From Hybos culiciformis (lineage: Eukaryota; Arthropoda; Insecta; Diptera; Hybotidae): DNA of 64,000 nt. The translations under genes were made by a program, and so were the position numbers. Where the stretch lies: positions 59,663,834 to 59,727,833 of the forward strand of contig OZ023273.1 in NCBI GenBank assembly GCA_964007475.1. Direction: 5' to 3'. Positions 61,861-64,000 of the stretch are shown here, in pieces (positions within the stretch are counted from its first letter, which is position 1; every line of letters begins with the position of its first letter). The notes beneath the pieces are model-generated. The model was not told the origin of the DNA. It did not search any database and saw only the letters and a list, made by a program, of their open reading frames with translations.

Positions 61861-62170
61861 TTTGTTAGTGTAATTTATTTTTAACATTAAATTACACTAA
61901 TAAAATGCAGGAGGAATATTTTTATTACAATTATTTTTCGGAAGAAATACTAATGTCAAATTTTGCAGGCATATTTGAAATGCTCTTTTAACTAAAACAG
62001 ATTTTTTTTTTTGAAGTAATTTGTAATTGAGTTGTTAGTATAAATTATTTTTGCCATTAAATTCCATTAATGCAATGTATGTAGAATATTTTTATTCCAG
62101 TTCCTTTTCAGAAGAAGTACTAATACTTAAACATGAAATTTTTCAGGCATATTTAAAAAGTTATTTTAGG
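61861..62170. repeat. diverged tandem duplication, period 170 bp
   Basis: TTGTTAGTGTAATTTATTTTTAACATTAAATTACA at 61862 recurs as TTGTTAGTATAAATTATTTTTGCCATTAAATTCCA at 62032. GAATATTTTTATT, CAGAAG/CGGAAGAA-TACTAAT and CAGGCATATTT follow in the same order in both. Similarity is roughly 75% by eye. Non-coding. Confidence 0.75.
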
Positions 62171-62279
62171 TTAATCTTTTCCGGCAACAAAAAGAAAACA
62201 TGATTTTAGCCACGCTGCTGTTTTTTCATGCATTATTGTCGCTAATAATATAGTTGTAACCGGAATTGTGTTTACAGCT

Positions 62280-62660
62280 TAAAATATAGTAGAAATCATC
62301 TGGCAATCAGTGTTGCCATGCAGCCATAATTCTAGCCATTTTGAAATAATTTAAAAGCCATTAGCCACTAAACTTTTTGAGCTTAAAAAGTATTTTAGAA
62401 TTTTTAAATGTTTTTATAATGGTTTTTAATTTTTTTTGTTTATTTTTTTCTAAGCCGCCGAATTCCCCCAAAACAAGTTATTTTAAGTCGACTGGCCGCA
62501 GCAGTCGAATAACAAAAATCAACTAGTCGCCGTCGAAAAAATCGATTGGCGTCATGTCTTATATGCACTTGGCCATTTTAAATATTTATTTAGCCGCCCC
62601 AGAAAATACTACTTGCCATGAAGTTTCACTTCTTCCGTGTGTCCCGAGACTCACATATTT
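62280..62660. other. unexplained GC-richer segment
   Basis: Starts near CAGTGTTGCCATGCAGCCA and contains repeated TAGCCA(TTTT)/TAGCCGCC words and several GTCGACT/AGTCG motifs. It looks like a decayed transposon (the first bases resemble hAT ends), but no matching right end or duplication was found. Confidence 0.35.
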
Positions 62661-62779
62661 TTTTTTTTTTATAATTTAACATTATAAATTTTGAAATTAA
62701 AATAGATATTATTAAAATATTTTAATGCGTTGGGGATCGTTATGTTGTATTTAGTGCTATAGAATTTAGATCACTAAAT

Positions 62780-63227
62780 GGAGTAATATATGCGTCAATA
62801 CACATGCAATCATATAGATGCATCTCCGTAAATAATGACAAAATTTAGATGCATCAGCGTATATAATGAAAAAATTTAGATGCATCATCGTAAATAATGA
62901 AATCATTTAGATGTTTCGTATTGAATATTACGTAATACCTAAACAAACATAATATCTCTCACAATATTTCAATACAGCTAAATACAAAAAAAAAAATATG
63001 AGAAAAAATGAGAAGAAAAAATATTCTCTCTTTGCAACTACCTCTCCCCTACGCATTAAAACAGTATATTGGATATGTAAACAAAATTTGTTATACAACT
63101 CGTTCTGTATTTACACAAAAATACATTGACACTTGTCAATTTATATCACTCGACCTTCGGTCTCGTGATATAAGTATTGACTCGTGTCAATGTATTTTTG
63201 TGTATACAGAACTCTTAATTAATAACA
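62780..63227. repeat. dispersed repeat with 111-bp hairpin, copy 2
   Basis: Related to 39755-40050. Both contain TCAATACACATG near the start, then TTGCAACTACCTCTC, TTAAAACAGTAT, AAAATTTGTTATACA and TCTCGTGATATAAGTATTGAC. In this copy 63102-63212 is a hairpin with 54-base arms (GTTCTGTAT...GACC / GGTC...ATACAGAAC) closing on a C-TTCG-G tip. A 31-bp tandem repeat lies in its left part. The reading frame at 63008-63250 crosses the hairpin and is not considered a gene. Confidence 0.75.
62815..62920. repeat. 31-bp tandem repeat, about 3.3 copies
   Basis: Units TAGATGCATC-TCCGTAAATAATGACAAAATT start at 62815, 62846 and 62877, with a partial fourth at 62908. Copies differ at two to five positions. 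Each holds ATGCAT, a palindromic octamer-like core. Confidence 0.85.
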
Positions 63228-63250
63228 AATTTAGTTTACATATACAATAA

Positions 63251-64000
63251 TCTACTATATTTATTTTTGGATTGAGAAATATTTCTACGTCAAATTAACG
63301 AAAAACATAATGTATCTATCTACCTATTTACAGAAAAAAAAAGGAAAACAAAATTATATGTAATTTTACCAAAGTTTGCCAGCATTTTTTTTTCGCCGTA
63401 CCTCACTGGAAAAAATTTTACTTGCTGGATTTGCAAGAAAAATATCAAAAAAAAATTTGCCTTTTCAACTTTTTGATTTGGGTTATTGTAATGAACTTAT
63501 ATAAAAGGAAGATTAAATTTTTTTCTACTATGAAAGTCAATGAAGTTTTTCATTTATTTTCAAGGTCCCATATTAGCCTATTTGGATTATCAAAAAAACC
63601 ATTCATTAAAATCCAAATACGTAGTCCCGAAACAAATAAAAAAAACTACATTTTCAACACTTATTTACACTTATAAGTTCCTTGGGTTTATTTGTATTTT
63701 GTTTCTTCGACTTTCACCATATCTGAAATGATAACAGACAAAAAAATTCCAAACAAAAGTGGATGGTATTTTTTCGTATGTTGGTATTACAATGTCTGCA
63801 AAATTCTTTATTTCTCTTTAATAAAAAATTCACTGAAACGACAACAGCGCCAATTTTATCCAGAGAACCATAAAATTAAAAATCTTCGATATCGTTCGTT
63901 ATACTTAAATAATTTCCTTTTATTACAGTTATAGATGTTTGAATTTGAACAAACATATTTATGAAAACGTTGATAGGTCTTCTTATGCTACAATATTATT
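63251..64000. other. non-coding DNA to the window end
   Basis: Three overlapping + strand frames (63422-63934) lie here. None has a recognisable motif or codon pattern, and they overlap in different frames, so none is called. Confidence 0.5.

Overview
This is a very A+T-rich, gene-poor stretch of animal nuclear DNA. The one gene that can be recognised with certainty is the homeobox gene ladybird (the Lbx family) on the + strand at 42886-43689. Its homeodomain, the conserved region just after it, and the general look of the DNA (long poly-A/T runs, CATATA/GTACATAC-type simple repeats, a large non-coding flank) point to an insect. A fly would fit, but the order cannot be fixed from this window. 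No rRNA, tRNA, CRISPR or bacterial-type operon was seen.

Layout. 1-42885 is non-coding and scattered with small DNA transposons. Because the first visible ladybird exon opens at a splice acceptor in mid-codon, the DNA just upstream is intron. The 5' exon(s) that should encode the N-terminal half were not found and probably lie outside the window. 42886-43064 and 43435-43689 are the last two coding exons, split by a 370-bp phase-0 intron between homeodomain residues 44 and 45. 43690-64000 holds the 3' flank and more non-coding, repeat-bearing DNA.

Mobile DNA is the most informative part of the rest. Three elements of 720, 743 and 777 bp (12006-12725, 27846-28588, 34724-35500) share an unusual architecture. 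Their arms are inverted repeats that carry repeated short self-complementary motifs, the middle is more GC-rich, and each is flanked by an 8-9 bp target duplication. All six ends fit GGSNNNNNGMAAY, one end being GGG-type and the other GGC-type in each element. The repeated motif differs completely between the three. This is the best candidate here for a poorly described system: a foldback, possibly Mutator-like, family.

Other mobile DNA includes two hAT insertions with perfect 8-bp target duplications (11047-11598, with a broken transposase remnant, and 60678-60945), two older hAT-like pieces, a pair of almost identical 217-bp MITEs (15957-16173 and 42236-42452, the latter about 430 bp before the homeobox exon), several further inverted-repeat elements, and a family with a 111-bp hairpin. 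Most other open reading frames are short, low-complexity and unsupported.
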